Assembly: GCF_000024425.1 (NCBI RefSeq)
Contig: NC_013946.1
Span: forward strand, 1,178,001 to 1,242,000
Origin: Meiothermus ruber DSM 1279
GTDB lineage: Bacteria; Deinococcota; Deinococci; Deinococcales; Thermaceae
DNA: 64,000 nt
Direction: 5' to 3'
This document shows, one piece after another, positions 1-10,055 of the stretch. The notes below the pieces were generated by a model. It saw only the letters and a program-made list of their open reading frames with translations. It searched no databases and had not been told where the DNA came from. The position numbers and the translations under genes are program-made. Position 1 is the stretch's first letter. Every line of letters begins with the position of its first letter.

Positions 1-322
1 GCCACTTAGCCACAAAGCTGCCGCCAAGAATGACCACCTGTCCGGCCAGCTCGTCCCAGTGCACCAGGCGCGAGAGCCGGTAGTAGGCGTACGCGGCCAG
101 CAACAGCCCCACCGCGTGCAGCCCAGGGTAGCCCGCCGAGAGCAGGTCTTGCAACAGCCCCACCGAGAAGGCCAGCGGCAGCCCCAGGAAGGGCGAGACC
201 GAGGCGGCCATCAGTAGTGTGGCCAGGTAAACCAGGTCGGGCGGCGGGATGCCCTCACCCAATAACCCGGATACAAAGCCTTGCAGCAAGAAAGCGATGA
301 CGATGAGCAGAACCAGTCGCAT
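1..322 (-). CDS. mreD: Rod shape-determining protein MreD (partial, C-terminus outside window)
   Basis: The reading frame starts with ATG at 322 and runs off the left edge, so about 107 residues are visible. They begin MRLVLLIVIAFLLQGFVSG and are almost all hydrophobic, forming three or so membrane helices, as expected for MreD, the integral membrane partner of MreB and MreC in the elongasome. It lies 46 bases downstream of mreC on the same strand, the usual mreC-mreD order. The family call rests on this context plus hydrophobicity; MreD sequences are poorly conserved. Confidence 0.8.
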   Translation of the reverse strand, partial: MRLVLLIVIAFLLQGFVSGLLGEGIPPPDLVYLATLLMAASVSPFLGLPLAFSVGLLQDLLSAGYPGLHAVGLLLAAYAYYRLSRLVHWDELAGQVVILGGSFVAKW

Positions 323-368
323 ATGAGGTCAAGAGGGCCGGGGCGGGGTATGCAGGCCAGCCCCTTCA

Positions 369-1160
369 TCACAGCGGTCGCAGCACCTGCACTTCTTCCA
401 GAAGCGATAGCTGAACGGCGGGCCGTACCATCAACACCTTTTTGAGCGCCCCGGGGGCCAGCGGGAGTACTTGCTCAACGGTGCCCACGGTAATGCCAGC
501 AGGGTAAAGGCCCTGGATGGCCCCAGAGACCACGGTGTCACCGGGTTTGACGCTGGCCTCGGGCGCGATCTCAACCCGCAGCATGCGGGGCGGGGCCCCG
601 TAGGCAATCCCCCGGCCTGGGGCGTTGGCGAGCCGAACCCCCACCCTTGACTCGGGGTCGAGGATGGTGCGCACAACGGCCTGGTGGGGGGTGACCTCGG
701 TGATGACCCCTACCAGCCCGTTGGCGGTGGTGACGGGCATACCCACCCGGAGCCCCTGGGCCGATCCAGCCCCCAGGAATAATCTCTGGTATAACCCCGA
801 GGGGTCTTCGTCGATGACCGGGGCGACCGCCACCACCCCCAGGCCCTGAACCGCCTGCACCCGCAGGGTGGCCTGGAGGCGCCGGTTTTCCAGGGTTAGA
901 CGCTGGTTTTCCTGTCGCAGTTGTTGTAGCTCGGCCTGCATGCGGCGCAGCTCAGCCCGCAGGTCGCGTCGGTCAAAAATGGCGGCCAGGCTGGCCCGGG
1001 TGTTCTGGCCCAGCCGAAAGGAAAAGCCAAACACTGGTGCGATGCGCGCGGCAAACTCCCCCGGCAGGGTGGGGGCCGACTGCCGGGTAACAGTGGCCAA
1101 AAGCAGGCCCAGTACGACCAGCCCCAGCAATAAACCCCGGCGCAGTATTGTGACGCTCAC
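369..1160 (-). CDS. mreC: Rod shape-determining protein MreC
   Basis: A 263-residue protein with one N-terminal membrane anchor (about residues 9-25), then a charged heptad-like coiled coil (about 60-100, rich in L, E, Q and R), then the beta-rich periplasmic domain with GLVGVITEV and SRVGVRL stretches typical of MreC. MreC links cytoplasmic MreB to the cell-wall synthases and sets rod shape. The start is GTG at 1160. It is followed by mreD on the same strand. Length and domain order are normal for the family. Confidence 0.92.
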   Translation of the reverse strand: MSVTILRRGLLLGLVVLGLLLATVTRQSAPTLPGEFAARIAPVFGFSFRLGQNTRASLAAIFDRRDLRAELRRMQAELQQLRQENQRLTLENRRLQATLRVQAVQGLGVVAVAPVIDEDPSGLYQRLFLGAGSAQGLRVGMPVTTANGLVGVITEVTPHQAVVRTILDPESRVGVRLANAPGRGIAYGAPPRMLRVEIAPEASVKPGDTVVSGAIQGLYPAGITVGTVEQVLPLAPGALKKVLMVRPAVQLSLLEEVQVLRPL

Positions 1161-1347
1161 AGCCTACCGACCTCGAGCCTGCGGACGGTGCTTTTTTGAC
1201 AGGACACGCGACCTTTCAACAGCCTAACCTCTTATAGCCTTTCAAAACCGTGTGTTATGGTGACCCGCCTATTCGGCCCAACCACACTATATTACTCAGT
1301 TATATGAAGATGTAACCAACTGCGCTTCGGATGGCTGTCCCGGGTAA

Positions 1348-1372
1348 AGACCAGCCCCTGGTGCCAGGGCTG
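1348..1372 (-). terminator. Hairpin downstream of mscL
   Basis: A stem of about nine base pairs with one bulge (CAGCCC(C)TGG against CCAGGGGCTG) lies about 85 bases after the mscL stop. Read on the minus strand it is followed by GTCTTTA, a weak T tract. It may end the mscL transcript before mreC. The rest of 1161-1456 holds no gene I can support; it has an AT-rich patch near 1287-1313. Confidence 0.35.
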
Positions 1373-1456
1373 CTTTGATGAGGCGTGTCGTTGCACAAAA
1401 TGGCCCGACAAGACGGTTTTGCACCCTGGCACCGTTGGGAATGGCCGAGGACTGCC

Positions 1457-1825
1457 TTACCTCTTCAACGCATCACGAATCTCCCGCAGCAGGATAATCT
1501 CTTCGGGTGGGCTGGCAGGGGTTACCTCTGGCTCTTTTTTCCTGGAGATCTCTTGCAGTTTGTTCATAGGCGTGACCACGAAGAAATACAACGCAAAACC
1601 CACCATCAAGAAACTCACCACGGCGTTGATAAACTTGCCAACGTTCAGGGCGCCCAGCTTGAGGCCCGAGAAGTCCGGAGTCCCAAAGATCATGCCGATA
1701 AGGGGGGTAAGGATATCAGCTACCAGCGAGTTAACGATGGCTCCAAAGGCGCTGCCGATAATCACGCCCACGGCCAGGTCGATCACGTTCCCACGGAAGA
1801 TAAATTTCTTGAATCCCTCCAACAT
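1457..1825 (-). CDS. mscL: Large-conductance mechanosensitive channel MscL
   Basis: A 122-residue inner-membrane protein. It begins MLEGFKKFIFRGNVIDLAVG, the near-invariant MscL N-terminal helix and TM1, followed by the pore-lining small residues (GVIIGSAFGAIV), TM2 (VSFLMVGFALYFFV) and a charged C-terminal bundle helix ending LLREIRDALKR. The channel opens under membrane tension to release solutes after osmotic downshock. A strong AAGGAGG lies 7 bases before the ATG. Length is typical. A TATACT box at 1867-1872 is a possible -10. Confidence 0.96.
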   Translation of the reverse strand: MLEGFKKFIFRGNVIDLAVGVIIGSAFGAIVNSLVADILTPLIGMIFGTPDFSGLKLGALNVGKFINAVVSFLMVGFALYFFVVTPMNKLQEISRKKEPEVTPASPPEEIILLREIRDALKR

Positions 1826-1901
1826 ACCAGCCTCCTTCTGAACAGCTTGAACCCGGGTAGTTAGAGAGTATACCTGCTGTGTGCGAATTGTGGGGCGGGC
1901 T

Positions 1902-3014
1902 TCAAGCCGGTGATGCGGCCTCGAGGTCGCGCTGGTGGGCCCGGCGATAAAGCGCTTCGTACTGATCGGTGATCAGCTCCGGGTTGAAGTGGGCCTGGGC
2001 GTGGTTGCGGGCGGCTAGGCGCATCTGCTCGAGCTGGGGCGAGGTGAGCAGCTCTACCACCGCCTGTGCAAAGGCCTCCAGATCGCCAAACTCCACCAAC
2101 CGGCCCACCTCGGGGGTGAGCCATTCGGGAACCCCGCCCACCCGGGTGGCGACCACCGGTACCCCGCAGGCCAGGGCCTCGAGGCCCGACTGGCCGAACC
2201 CCTCGTATTCTGAAGCCAGCAAGAACACATCGGCCGCACCGATGATGGCCTCGGGGTTTTTGGCGGTGGCCAGCGAGGTTACGCTGTCGTCCACCCTCAG
2301 GCTGTGGGCAATGGAGAGGGCCTCGGCCCGTTCCGGCCCGGTGCCCACCAAGACCAGCCGGGCTTTGAGTTTCTGGCGAATTTTGGCGAAGACGTGCACG
2401 ATATCGCCCACCCGCTTAACCGCCCGGAAGTTGGAGGCGTGCACCAGCAGAAACTCGTCCGGGGCTGCGTAATAGCGCCGGGCCTCGAGGTTGGGCCGGA
2501 AGCGTTCGGTGTCTACGGCGTTGTAGATAACCTGCGGACTCACCCCAAAAGCGCGCTGGGCCTGCTGGGCCAGGTTCTGGGAAACGGCGGTGACGGCAGC
2601 GGCTTTCTGCAAGGCCCGGGCGGTAAGGGTCTGGTAGGCGGGGTCTATGCCCAGAAGGGTGACGTCGGTGCCGTGCAGGGTATGCACCAGCGGAATGCGC
2701 CCCTCGGCGGCCAGCTCAGCGGCTACCGCGTGGGGGATGGCGTAGTGGGTGTGGATAAGCTCCAGGCTTTCCTCTCGGATGGCCCGCTCGAGCGCCCCCG
2801 CCAGCGCGAGCGTGTAAAGCGGGGCTGGAAACACCGGGTAATTGGGCAGCTCTACCGGCATAAACTGCACCGGACTCCCTTCCGGCAAGCGCATGGGCAG
2901 CTCGGTAGCAAATAGGTACACCCGGTGCCCCCGGCGGGCCAGCCGGTCGGCCAGCTCCGAGGCCACAATGCCACTCCCGCCCAGGCCCGGATAACACACC
3001 ATTCCGATTCGCAT
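1902..3014 (-). CDS. bshA: Bacillithiol-type glycosyltransferase BshA (GlcNAc L-malate synthase)
   Basis: A 370-residue GT4 glycosyltransferase. The N-terminus MRIGMVCYPGLGGSGIVASE carries the GGSG donor-site loop (12-15) characteristic of BshA, and an EYEGFGQSGLEAL stretch near residue 270 is the GT4 nucleotide-sugar motif. BshA joins UDP-GlcNAc to L-malate, the first step of bacillithiol synthesis, and Thermus-Deinococcus bacteria are known to make bacillithiol-type thiols. A TAGGCT -10 box at 3021-3026 lies 6 bases before the ATG, so the mRNA is probably leaderless. bshB and bshC are not in the window. Confidence 0.85.
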   Translation of the reverse strand: MRIGMVCYPGLGGSGIVASELADRLARRGHRVYLFATELPMRLPEGSPVQFMPVELPNYPVFPAPLYTLALAGALERAIREESLELIHTHYAIPHAVAAELAAEGRIPLVHTLHGTDVTLLGIDPAYQTLTARALQKAAAVTAVSQNLAQQAQRAFGVSPQVIYNAVDTERFRPNLEARRYYAAPDEFLLVHASNFRAVKRVGDIVHVFAKIRQKLKARLVLVGTGPERAEALSIAHSLRVDDSVTSLATAKNPEAIIGAADVFLLASEYEGFGQSGLEALACGVPVVATRVGGVPEWLTPEVGRLVEFGDLEAFAQAVVELLTSPQLEQMRLAARNHAQAHFNPELITDQYEALYRRAHQRDLEAASPA

Positions 3015-3076
3015 GGCCTTAGCCTAAAGAAACCAGCCGACCGGCATTGGCGCTGGGTGCACGGTTGCGCCCACCC

Positions 3077-3105
3077 TTGACGTTCAGCCTGCGAGTTCCG
3101 ACAAT
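3077..3105 (+). promoter_or_regulatory. his operon promoter, leaderless type
   Basis: TTGACG at 3077-3082, a 17-base spacer and GACAAT at 3100-3105. The hisC GTG begins 6 bases after the -10 box, so transcription should begin at or next to the start codon. Confidence 0.75.
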
Positions 3106-3111
3106 CGGGGG

Positions 3112-4170
3112 GTGAAGGCCTTTAAGCCCCACCTCCAGGGACTGCCCAGCTACCCCTATAAAAAGGTAGAAGCCCCCATCAAACTCGACCAGAACGAGAG
3201 CCCCTACGACCTACCCGCCGAGCTCAAGCAGCGGGTTTTGGTGCGCTTGCAGGGCCTGGACTTTAATCGCTATCCGTACCTCCACGCCGAGGACGTGCGG
3301 GAGAGGCTGGCCGCCTGGCTGGGCTGGCCCATGGAGGGGTTGGTGGTCGCTCCGGGCTCCAACCTGCTCATCCAAGCCCTGGCACAGGCTTCCAACGCTG
3401 TACTGGATACCGCGCCTTCGTTTCCGCACTATGCCTTTTCTGCCAAAATATCGGCCACGCCCTACCGAGCAATTGCACTGGGGAGCGGTTTCTCCCTGCC
3501 GACTGAGGCTCTGCTCGAGGCCATGGAGGCTCCTCCAGGGGTGCTGTTTCTGCCCAACCCCCACGCCCCCACGGCCCGGCTGTTTGCCGAAGCAGACATC
3601 CATCGTCTGGCCGACAAAGCTGCCCGGACGGGCTGGCTGCTGGTAATAGACGAGGCCTACCACCAGTTTTCAGGTACGGATTATGCGCCGCTGGCTCGAG
3701 CCAACCCCAGCGTAGCCCTTCTGCGCACCTTCTCCAAGGCCTGGGGCCTGGGGGGGGTTCGGGCCGGCTACCTGCTGGCCTCACCGGAGGTGTGCAACGT
3801 GGTGCAGAACTTTGTCCCGCCCTTTGGCCTGCCGGCCCACACCGCCCAGATTCTTCTGGCGGTGCTGGAGTCGCCCGGCTATGTCCAGGGAATTGTGCAG
3901 ACCCTGGTGGCCGAGCGGGAAAAGCTCTTCCAGGCCCTGCAAAAGCACCCCACCTGGCGGGTGTACGAAAGCCAGACCAACTTCCTCCTGGTGCGCACCC
4001 CCGATGCGGCGGCGGCCTACCAGGGGCTGCTGCGCCAGGGCATCCTGGTGCGGCGGCAGGATCACTACCCCGGCCTCGAGGGGTGCATCCGGGTCTCTGT
4101 GGGCACGCCCCAGGAAAACCAGCGCTTGCTGGAAGCCGCCTTTTCCCTGGCCGAGGTGCCCCATGCGTAG
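3112..4170 (+). CDS. hisC: Histidinol-phosphate aminotransferase
   Basis: A 352-residue class-II PLP aminotransferase converting imidazole-acetol phosphate and glutamate to histidinol phosphate. KLDQNESPYDLP near the N-terminus is the HisC substrate loop, and RTFSKAWGLGGVRAGY holds the Schiff-base lysine (K209). The GTG start is supported by a -35/-10 pair placed for a leaderless mRNA. It overlaps hisB by 8 bases and is followed by hisH, so the three are one transcription unit. The remaining his genes are elsewhere. Confidence 0.93.
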   Translation: MKAFKPHLQGLPSYPYKKVEAPIKLDQNESPYDLPAELKQRVLVRLQGLDFNRYPYLHAEDVRERLAAWLGWPMEGLVVAPGSNLLIQALAQASNAVLDTAPSFPHYAFSAKISATPYRAIALGSGFSLPTEALLEAMEAPPGVLFLPNPHAPTARLFAEADIHRLADKAARTGWLLVIDEAYHQFSGTDYAPLARANPSVALLRTFSKAWGLGGVRAGYLLASPEVCNVVQNFVPPFGLPAHTAQILLAVLESPGYVQGIVQTLVAEREKLFQALQKHPTWRVYESQTNFLLVRTPDAAAAYQGLLRQGILVRRQDHYPGLEGCIRVSVGTPQENQRLLEAAFSLAEVPHA

Positions 4171-4747
4171 CGCCACCATCCAACGCAACACCGCCGAGAC
4201 CCAGATCCGCCTCAGCCTGAACCTCGATGCGGCCCCGGGCGGGCATATCTCGACCGGGCTGGGCTTTCTGGATCACATGCTTTTGGCTTTGCAGCGGCAC
4301 GGGCGCTTGGGGCTCGAGGTCGAAGCCACCGGCGACCTGGCCGTGGATGTGCACCACCTGGTGGAGGATGTGGGTATCGTGCTGGGGATGGCCCTGCGGC
4401 AAGCGGTGGGGGAGGGCCGGGGGATCGAACGCTACGGCGAGGCCACCGTGCCCATGGATGAAACCCTGGTGCAGGTGGTGCTGGATCTGTCCGGACGCAG
4501 CCACCTGGCCTTTGCGCCCGAGGAACTGGGCATCGAAGGGAGCGCCGGGGGCCTCAACGCCTACCACCTGCGGGAGTTTTTACGCGGGCTGTGCAACCAC
4601 GCCGGCCTCACCCTGCACCTGCGGCTCCTGGCTGGCCGGGAAGCCCACCACGTGCTCGAGGCCGCCTTCAAGGCCCTGGCCCGGGCCCTCTACCAGGCCA
4701 CCCGCCTCACCCGGCCCGACCTGCCCAGCACCAAGGAAGTCTTGTAG
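4163..4747 (+). CDS. hisB: Imidazoleglycerol-phosphate dehydratase
   Basis: A 194-residue monofunctional IGP dehydratase without the phosphatase domain fused to it in E. coli. It begins MRSATIQRNTAETQIRLSLN and has the metal-binding histidine clusters DVHHLVEDVGI and LCNHAGLTLH of the HisB fold. It catalyses the manganese-dependent dehydration of imidazoleglycerol phosphate. The ATG sits inside the last codons of hisC (8-base overlap), implying translational coupling. Length is typical. Confidence 0.95.
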   Translation: MRSATIQRNTAETQIRLSLNLDAAPGGHISTGLGFLDHMLLALQRHGRLGLEVEATGDLAVDVHHLVEDVGIVLGMALRQAVGEGRGIERYGEATVPMDETLVQVVLDLSGRSHLAFAPEELGIEGSAGGLNAYHLREFLRGLCNHAGLTLHLRLLAGREAHHVLEAAFKALARALYQATRLTRPDLPSTKEVL

Positions 4748-4758
4748 GGGCCAGCGCC

Positions 4759-5358
4759 ATGAAGACCCTGCTGATCGACTACGGTTCGGGCAACCTGCAC
4801 AGCGCCGCCAAGGCCCTGCAAGCCACGGGCTACCGGGTCACGATCTCGGATGACCCCCGTCAGGTGGGCGCCCACGACCTGCTGGTGCTGCCGGGGCAGG
4901 GCCATTTTGGGCAGGTTATGCGCTCATTTCAGGCCTCGGGCTTCGAGGAGGGGGTGCGGGCGCACATTGCCTTGGGCAAGCCTTTTTTGGGTATCTGTGT
5001 GGGCATGCAAATCCTGTTCGAAGGCTCCGAGGAGGCCCCCGAAACCGCCGGGCTGGGCCTGGTGCGGGGCCGGCTGACCCGTTTCCGGGCGGCGCGGGTG
5101 CCGCAGATGGGGTGGAACACCGTGGAGTACAGCGCCCACTTTCAGCACCTGTCGGGCCGCTACTTCTACTTTGTGCACTCCTATTTCGCCCCGCTGGTGG
5201 AGGGGAGCGTGGGCGTCACCGAGTACAGCGGAACCCGCTTTACCGCGCTTTATGCCCAGGGCAACGTAGTGGCCCCCCAGTTCCACCCGGAAAAAAGCGG
5301 GGCGGTGGGGCTGGCTTTGCTCGAGGCCATCCGGCGGTATTTCGCGTCCGGCCTGTAA
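4759..5358 (+). CDS. hisH: Imidazole glycerol phosphate synthase, glutaminase subunit HisH
   Basis: A 199-residue class-I glutamine amidotransferase. The nucleophile cysteine is in GICVGMQIL and the His-Glu pair in QFHPEKSG. It hydrolyses glutamine and passes ammonia to HisF. The ATG at 4759 follows hisB by 11 bases and begins MKTLLIDYGSGNLHS, the standard HisH N-terminus. hisF is not in the window. Confidence 0.95.
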   Translation: MKTLLIDYGSGNLHSAAKALQATGYRVTISDDPRQVGAHDLLVLPGQGHFGQVMRSFQASGFEEGVRAHIALGKPFLGICVGMQILFEGSEEAPETAGLGLVRGRLTRFRAARVPQMGWNTVEYSAHFQHLSGRYFYFVHSYFAPLVEGSVGVTEYSGTRFTALYAQGNVVAPQFHPEKSGAVGLALLEAIRRYFASGL

Positions 5359-5369
5359 TACCGTTTCCG

Positions 5370-5408
5370 CTTGAATCCTTCACCACCATCTAAGGTGAAG
5401 GATTCAAG
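5370..5408. terminator. Perfect 15-bp inverted repeat between convergent hisH and the PfkB kinase
   Basis: CTTGAATCCTTCACC (5370-5384) and its exact complement (5394-5408) flank a 9-base loop. It sits 12 bases after the hisH stop and 61 bases after the stop of the convergent kinase. There is no long T tract, so it may act as a bidirectional terminator or mRNA end-stabiliser. Confidence 0.55.
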
Positions 5409-5469
5409 CCGACCGGCATAAGCCCGTTTCATTGGGGTGAAATAGCCGGCAAAACCCTGTATTGAAAGC

Positions 5470-6387
5470 CTACCGGGCCTGTAAAAGATCCTCCTCGGTA
5501 ATGAGGCGACCCTGCCCGCCAATGGCGGTGGCGGCCAGGGAACCGGCCAGGTTGCCTAGGCGGGCGGCGGTAAACGGGTCTTTGCCTTGCATGATGGCGT
5601 GGGCGAAGGTGGCGGTAAAAGCATCCCCCGAGCCGGTGGTATCCACCACCTCCTCGAGGGGATAGGGTTCAATCAGCTCTTGACGGGTGGGGGTAATCAC
5701 AATAGAGCCCATGGCCCCCACCTTGACCACCACCGTCTCGAGGCCCCAGGTTTTGAGCACGTTCACCCCGTAACTGATGGATGTAGCCCCTGTCAGGGCT
5801 AGCAGCTCTACCTGGTTCATCAGCAGATAGGGAACCCCGCGCAAAATATCCAGCAGCTCTTTACCAGCAGCCCGCACCGCACCGGTGCCCAGGTCGGCAA
5901 AGATGGGTATCTCACGCTTGCGTGCAGCATCCAGCACGTTAATTGCGTACTGGCGCTGCGGCCCGCCTACAAAGGCGTAAGCTGAGAAAACCACCGCGTC
6001 GATCGAGTCGAGCATTCGGGGTTTAAACTCGGCGGCATCCAGGTAGCGGCTGGCGCCCCCTGCCGAGACCATGGAGCGTTCGCCGCCGGGAATTAGCAGA
6101 ATCAGAATTGAAGAGGTGGTCTGCTCGGGGTCGGTTTGCAGGTATTTGAGATCAACCTTGACTTTTTCAAGCTGCGATAGGGCCACGCTGCGAAAAGGGT
6201 CATCGCCCACCCGGCTGGCCAGATAAACTTTGTTGCCCAGGCTGGCCAGGTGGGCTGCCAGGGTGCCCCCGGCCCCCCCAGGTTTCATCAAGGCCCGCTG
6301 TGCCGGTACTTCCTCTCCCGGCTCGGGGATTCGCTCAAGAAAGTAGATTAGGTCAACTGATACGTCACCTACGACAAAAAACCGCAT
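5470..6387 (-). CDS. PfkB-family carbohydrate kinase
   Basis: A 305-residue ribokinase-fold sugar kinase. The ATG at 6387 is chosen over an upstream TTG because GGGAGG lies 5 bases before it and MRFFVVGDVSVDLIYFL is the usual N-terminus. KPGGAGGTLAAHLASLG is the substrate-binding glycine motif and DTTGSGDAFTATF the PfkB signature with the catalytic Asp near residue 255. Substrate cannot be read from sequence; fructose, ribose, adenosine or 2-keto-3-deoxygluconate are all possible. It is not obviously in an operon. Confidence 0.85.
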   Translation of the reverse strand: MRFFVVGDVSVDLIYFLERIPEPGEEVPAQRALMKPGGAGGTLAAHLASLGNKVYLASRVGDDPFRSVALSQLEKVKVDLKYLQTDPEQTTSSILILLIPGGERSMVSAGGASRYLDAAEFKPRMLDSIDAVVFSAYAFVGGPQRQYAINVLDAARKREIPIFADLGTGAVRAAGKELLDILRGVPYLLMNQVELLALTGATSISYGVNVLKTWGLETVVVKVGAMGSIVITPTRQELIEPYPLEEVVDTTGSGDAFTATFAHAIMQGKDPFTAARLGNLAGSLAATAIGGQGRLITEEDLLQAR

Positions 6388-6502
6388 CACGGCCTCCCAG
6401 CCTTTGGCTCCCAATTACAGGATTTACCACAGTCTAACGGCATCCTGAACCGATGTGTAGTAGCTTAAGCGAAACCTATGAGAAATCGCTAACAAACATA
6501 GA

Positions 6503-8120
<1,618 letters not shown>

Positions 8121-8133
8121 AGCAACCCTTTGT

Positions 8134-8769
8134 TCATGAAGCCTGACTTTTTAGCAAAGCCCGGAGCTCGCCGTAAAGTTTACGGGTTTCCTCGGGGTGT
8201 TTGCCATACCCCCCGTACTTCACCACGATTTGTGCAGCCTGTTTGCCCAGACCAGCTTGCTTGAGGCGCTCGAGCAGGCGATCGATCAGCTCTTGTGGTT
8301 CGGGCTTACCCTCGCTGGCGGATGCGCGCTCGTGTTGGCCTGGTTGAGGTGGCTGGGAGGGGGTCTCTGTGCCGGGCGGGTTGAATTGTCCGGTGCCGGC
8401 ATCGTAATCAACCCACTGTTGTTCAAGTTGCATATGGCGCCGGCCTACGCCAAATTTAGCGGCTGCTCGCACCAACGCCTCGGCAAAAGCAGCCTTGAGG
8501 CTATCGCCCTCGCCCAGGTCTTCTTTGGAAGTATTCAGGATGGTTAAGCGGCACTTAACTGCATACAGGTTCGGTTGGGCTTGAAGCACCTCATAGCTAT
8601 CCTGCCAGCCTTGAGGGCCCAGCACCTCATCGAGGCGATCCAGCAGGGCTGAGTGGCTTACAAAGGGCGCTACCAGGGCCTTGCGCTTGTCTTTAGATAA
8701 GGCCTCCACCCGCCACTGCATCTCCTCTGGCGGGAAGGGCTCAAGCAGCATATCCCAGACGTCGTTCAT
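8134..8769 (-). CDS. ddrA: Rad52/22-family DNA end-protection protein, DdrA-like
   Basis: A 211-residue protein. Residues 1-120 resemble the Rad52 DNA-binding domain as seen in Deinococcus DdrA: a polar N-terminus with WRVEALSKDKRKALV, a central VKCRLTIL strand, and GDSLKAAFAEALVRAAAKFG, the hallmark helix before the DNA-binding site. A proline/serine linker (about 125-150) joins a C-terminal helical region. DdrA binds 3' single-stranded ends and protects them after DNA damage. The gene symbol is by family resemblance; function here is inferred. Confidence 0.75.
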   Translation of the reverse strand: MNDVWDMLLEPFPPEEMQWRVEALSKDKRKALVAPFVSHSALLDRLDEVLGPQGWQDSYEVLQAQPNLYAVKCRLTILNTSKEDLGEGDSLKAAFAEALVRAAAKFGVGRRHMQLEQQWVDYDAGTGQFNPPGTETPSQPPQPGQHERASASEGKPEPQELIDRLLERLKQAGLGKQAAQIVVKYGGYGKHPEETRKLYGELRALLKSQAS

Positions 8770-8830
8770 TGGGCCTCATTCTAACAGTTTGGCGGGCCTG
8801 GGCTTTGCGGTGTTTCGTCCAAAACACCCC

Positions 8831-8859
8831 TTGCCGTGAAGGGGCTACTTATGTATACT
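8831..8859 (+). promoter_or_regulatory. Strong rplJ-rplL promoter
   Basis: TTGCCG at 8831-8836, a 17-base spacer and TATACT at 8854-8859. Transcription should start near 8866, giving an untranslated leader of about 195 bases. Confidence 0.82.
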
Positions 8860-8865
8860 TCCTCT

Positions 8866-9060
8866 TTGGTGCTCTTCCTTGGTCTCATAGACCGTGGAGG
8901 CAGCCAAAGACAGCGACGGGCAAGGCCTTAATCATGTCGCCGAGGCGCTCTTAGGGAAGCGTTTTCGTGGTAAAGCGTTGGGATTTCCCTAGTCCCAAAG
9001 TCAAGCCTGGGGTGTGCGTGGGCGGTCTGCCGCCTGGCAATGCCCCGACCAGGAGGAACT
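8866..9060 (+). promoter_or_regulatory. Ribosomal protein L10 leader (autoregulatory mRNA structure)
   Basis: The leader between promoter and rplJ folds readily. A small hairpin GGTCT-cat-AGACC (near 8880-8892) sits inside a longer arm formed by TTGGTGC and its partner near GGCAGCCAA, matching the layout of bacterial L10 leaders, to which the L10(L12)4 complex binds to repress its own translation. Further hairpins follow (GGCGGTCTGCCGCC near 9020-9033). Assignment is by position and fold, not by covariance. Confidence 0.65.
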
Positions 9061-9585
9061 TTGCCTAGCAAGCGCAACATCGAAAACCTCGAGGCGCTCA
9101 CCGCTGCTTTAAAGGGCGCGGGTGGCTCGTTCTTCGTGGTGAACTACCAAGGGCTTGAGGCAGGGCCGACCGGTAAGCTTCGTAAGGCGGTACGGGAAAA
9201 GGGTGGCGAGATGATCGTCGCCAAAAACACCCTGATCCGCAAAGCCATCCGCGATCTGGGTCTGCCGGAGGTCGATGGCCTAAGCGGCCCCTCAGCGGTG
9301 GTGGTTTTCTCTGACCCTGCTGCGGTGGCCAAGGCCCTCAAGGAGTTCGCCAAGACGAACGATAAAGGCATTCCCGTGCTCAAAGCGGGGGTGCTCTCGG
9401 GGCAGGCCCTCACGGGCCAGCAGGTAGAGGCCCTGGCCGATCTGCCCAGCCAAAAGGAATTGCAAGCCGAGCTGGTCGGCGTGCTGTCCGCCACGATGTC
9501 CAACTTCGTGGGCGTGCTGGGGGCGAAGGCCCAGGAATTCGTTGGCATCTTGGATGCCCAGGTACAGAAACTAGAGGCCGCGTAG
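9061..9585 (+). CDS. rplJ: 50S ribosomal protein L10
   Basis: A 174-residue L10 protein, the base of the ribosomal stalk that holds L7/L12 dimers. The start is TTG at 9061 because AGGAGG (9051-9056) is ideally spaced before it and it gives the normal [18 protein letters not shown]-terminus; the in-frame ATG at 9040 lies upstream of that ribosome-binding site. LVVFSDP-type central and C-terminal L12-binding helix regions are present. rplL follows after 40 bases in the same unit. Confidence 0.95.
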   Translation: MPSKRNIENLEALTAALKGAGGSFFVVNYQGLEAGPTGKLRKAVREKGGEMIVAKNTLIRKAIRDLGLPEVDGLSGPSAVVVFSDPAAVAKALKEFAKTNDKGIPVLKAGVLSGQALTGQQVEALADLPSQKELQAELVGVLSATMSNFVGVLGAKAQEFVGILDAQVQKLEAA

Positions 9586-9625
9586 GCCACCGGGTCGTTT
9601 TCGGCCCATAAGCAGGAGGAGAAAA

Positions 9626-10006
9626 ATGGCACTCGATATCGCTGCAATCAAGGCTCAACTTTCCAGCGCAACCGTACTGGAGCTCAAGCAACTCATCGAC
9701 GAACTCAAGGAAGAGTGGGGTGTAACCGCGGCTGCACCGGTGGCCGTGGCCGTGCCTGGGGCTGCGGCTGGGGCGGCTGCACCCGCTGCTGAAGAAAAGA
9801 CCGAATTTGATGTGATCCTTAAGGATGCCGGTGCCCAGAAGCTCAACGTGATTAAGGAGCTGCGGGCCATTACCGGTCTGGGCCTTAAGGAAGCCAAAGA
9901 CCTGGCCGAGCAGGGCGGCCCCGTCAAGGAAGGCGTTTCCAAAGAGGAGGCCGAGAAGATCAAGAAGCAGCTCGAGGACGCCGGCGCCAAGGTCGAACTC
10001 AAATAG
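9626..10006 (+). CDS. rplL: 50S ribosomal protein L7/L12
   Basis: A 126-residue stalk protein. The N-terminal dimerisation domain, an alanine/valine/proline-rich hinge (about 33-55) and the conserved C-terminal domain [13 protein letters not shown]...[12 protein letters not shown] are all intact. L7/L12 recruits translation GTPases. An AGGAGG lies about 7 bases before the ATG. The typical A-rich hinge and length leave little doubt. Confidence 0.97.
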   Translation: MALDIAAIKAQLSSATVLELKQLIDELKEEWGVTAAAPVAVAVPGAAAGAAAPAAEEKTEFDVILKDAGAQKLNVIKELRAITGLGLKEAKDLAEQGGPVKEGVSKEEAEKIKKQLEDAGAKVELK

Positions 10007-10023
10007 CTTTCTGTGCGTGCAGG

Positions 10024-10050
10024 CCCCCAGCCGCGGCTGGGGGTTTTCTT
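10024..10050 (+). terminator. Rho-independent terminator of rplJ-rplL
   Basis: CCCCCAGC-CGCG-GCTGGGGG forms an 8-bp stem with a tetraloop, followed by TTTTCTTT. It is 18 bases after the rplL stop and just before the convergent lipoprotein gene end. Confidence 0.9.
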
Positions 10051-10055
10051 TCGCC

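Noticed and set aside
3031-3046. AGCCGACCGGCAT repeated near 3035 and 5406
   Set aside because: Two short copies in GC-rich spacers are not enough to call a repeat family.
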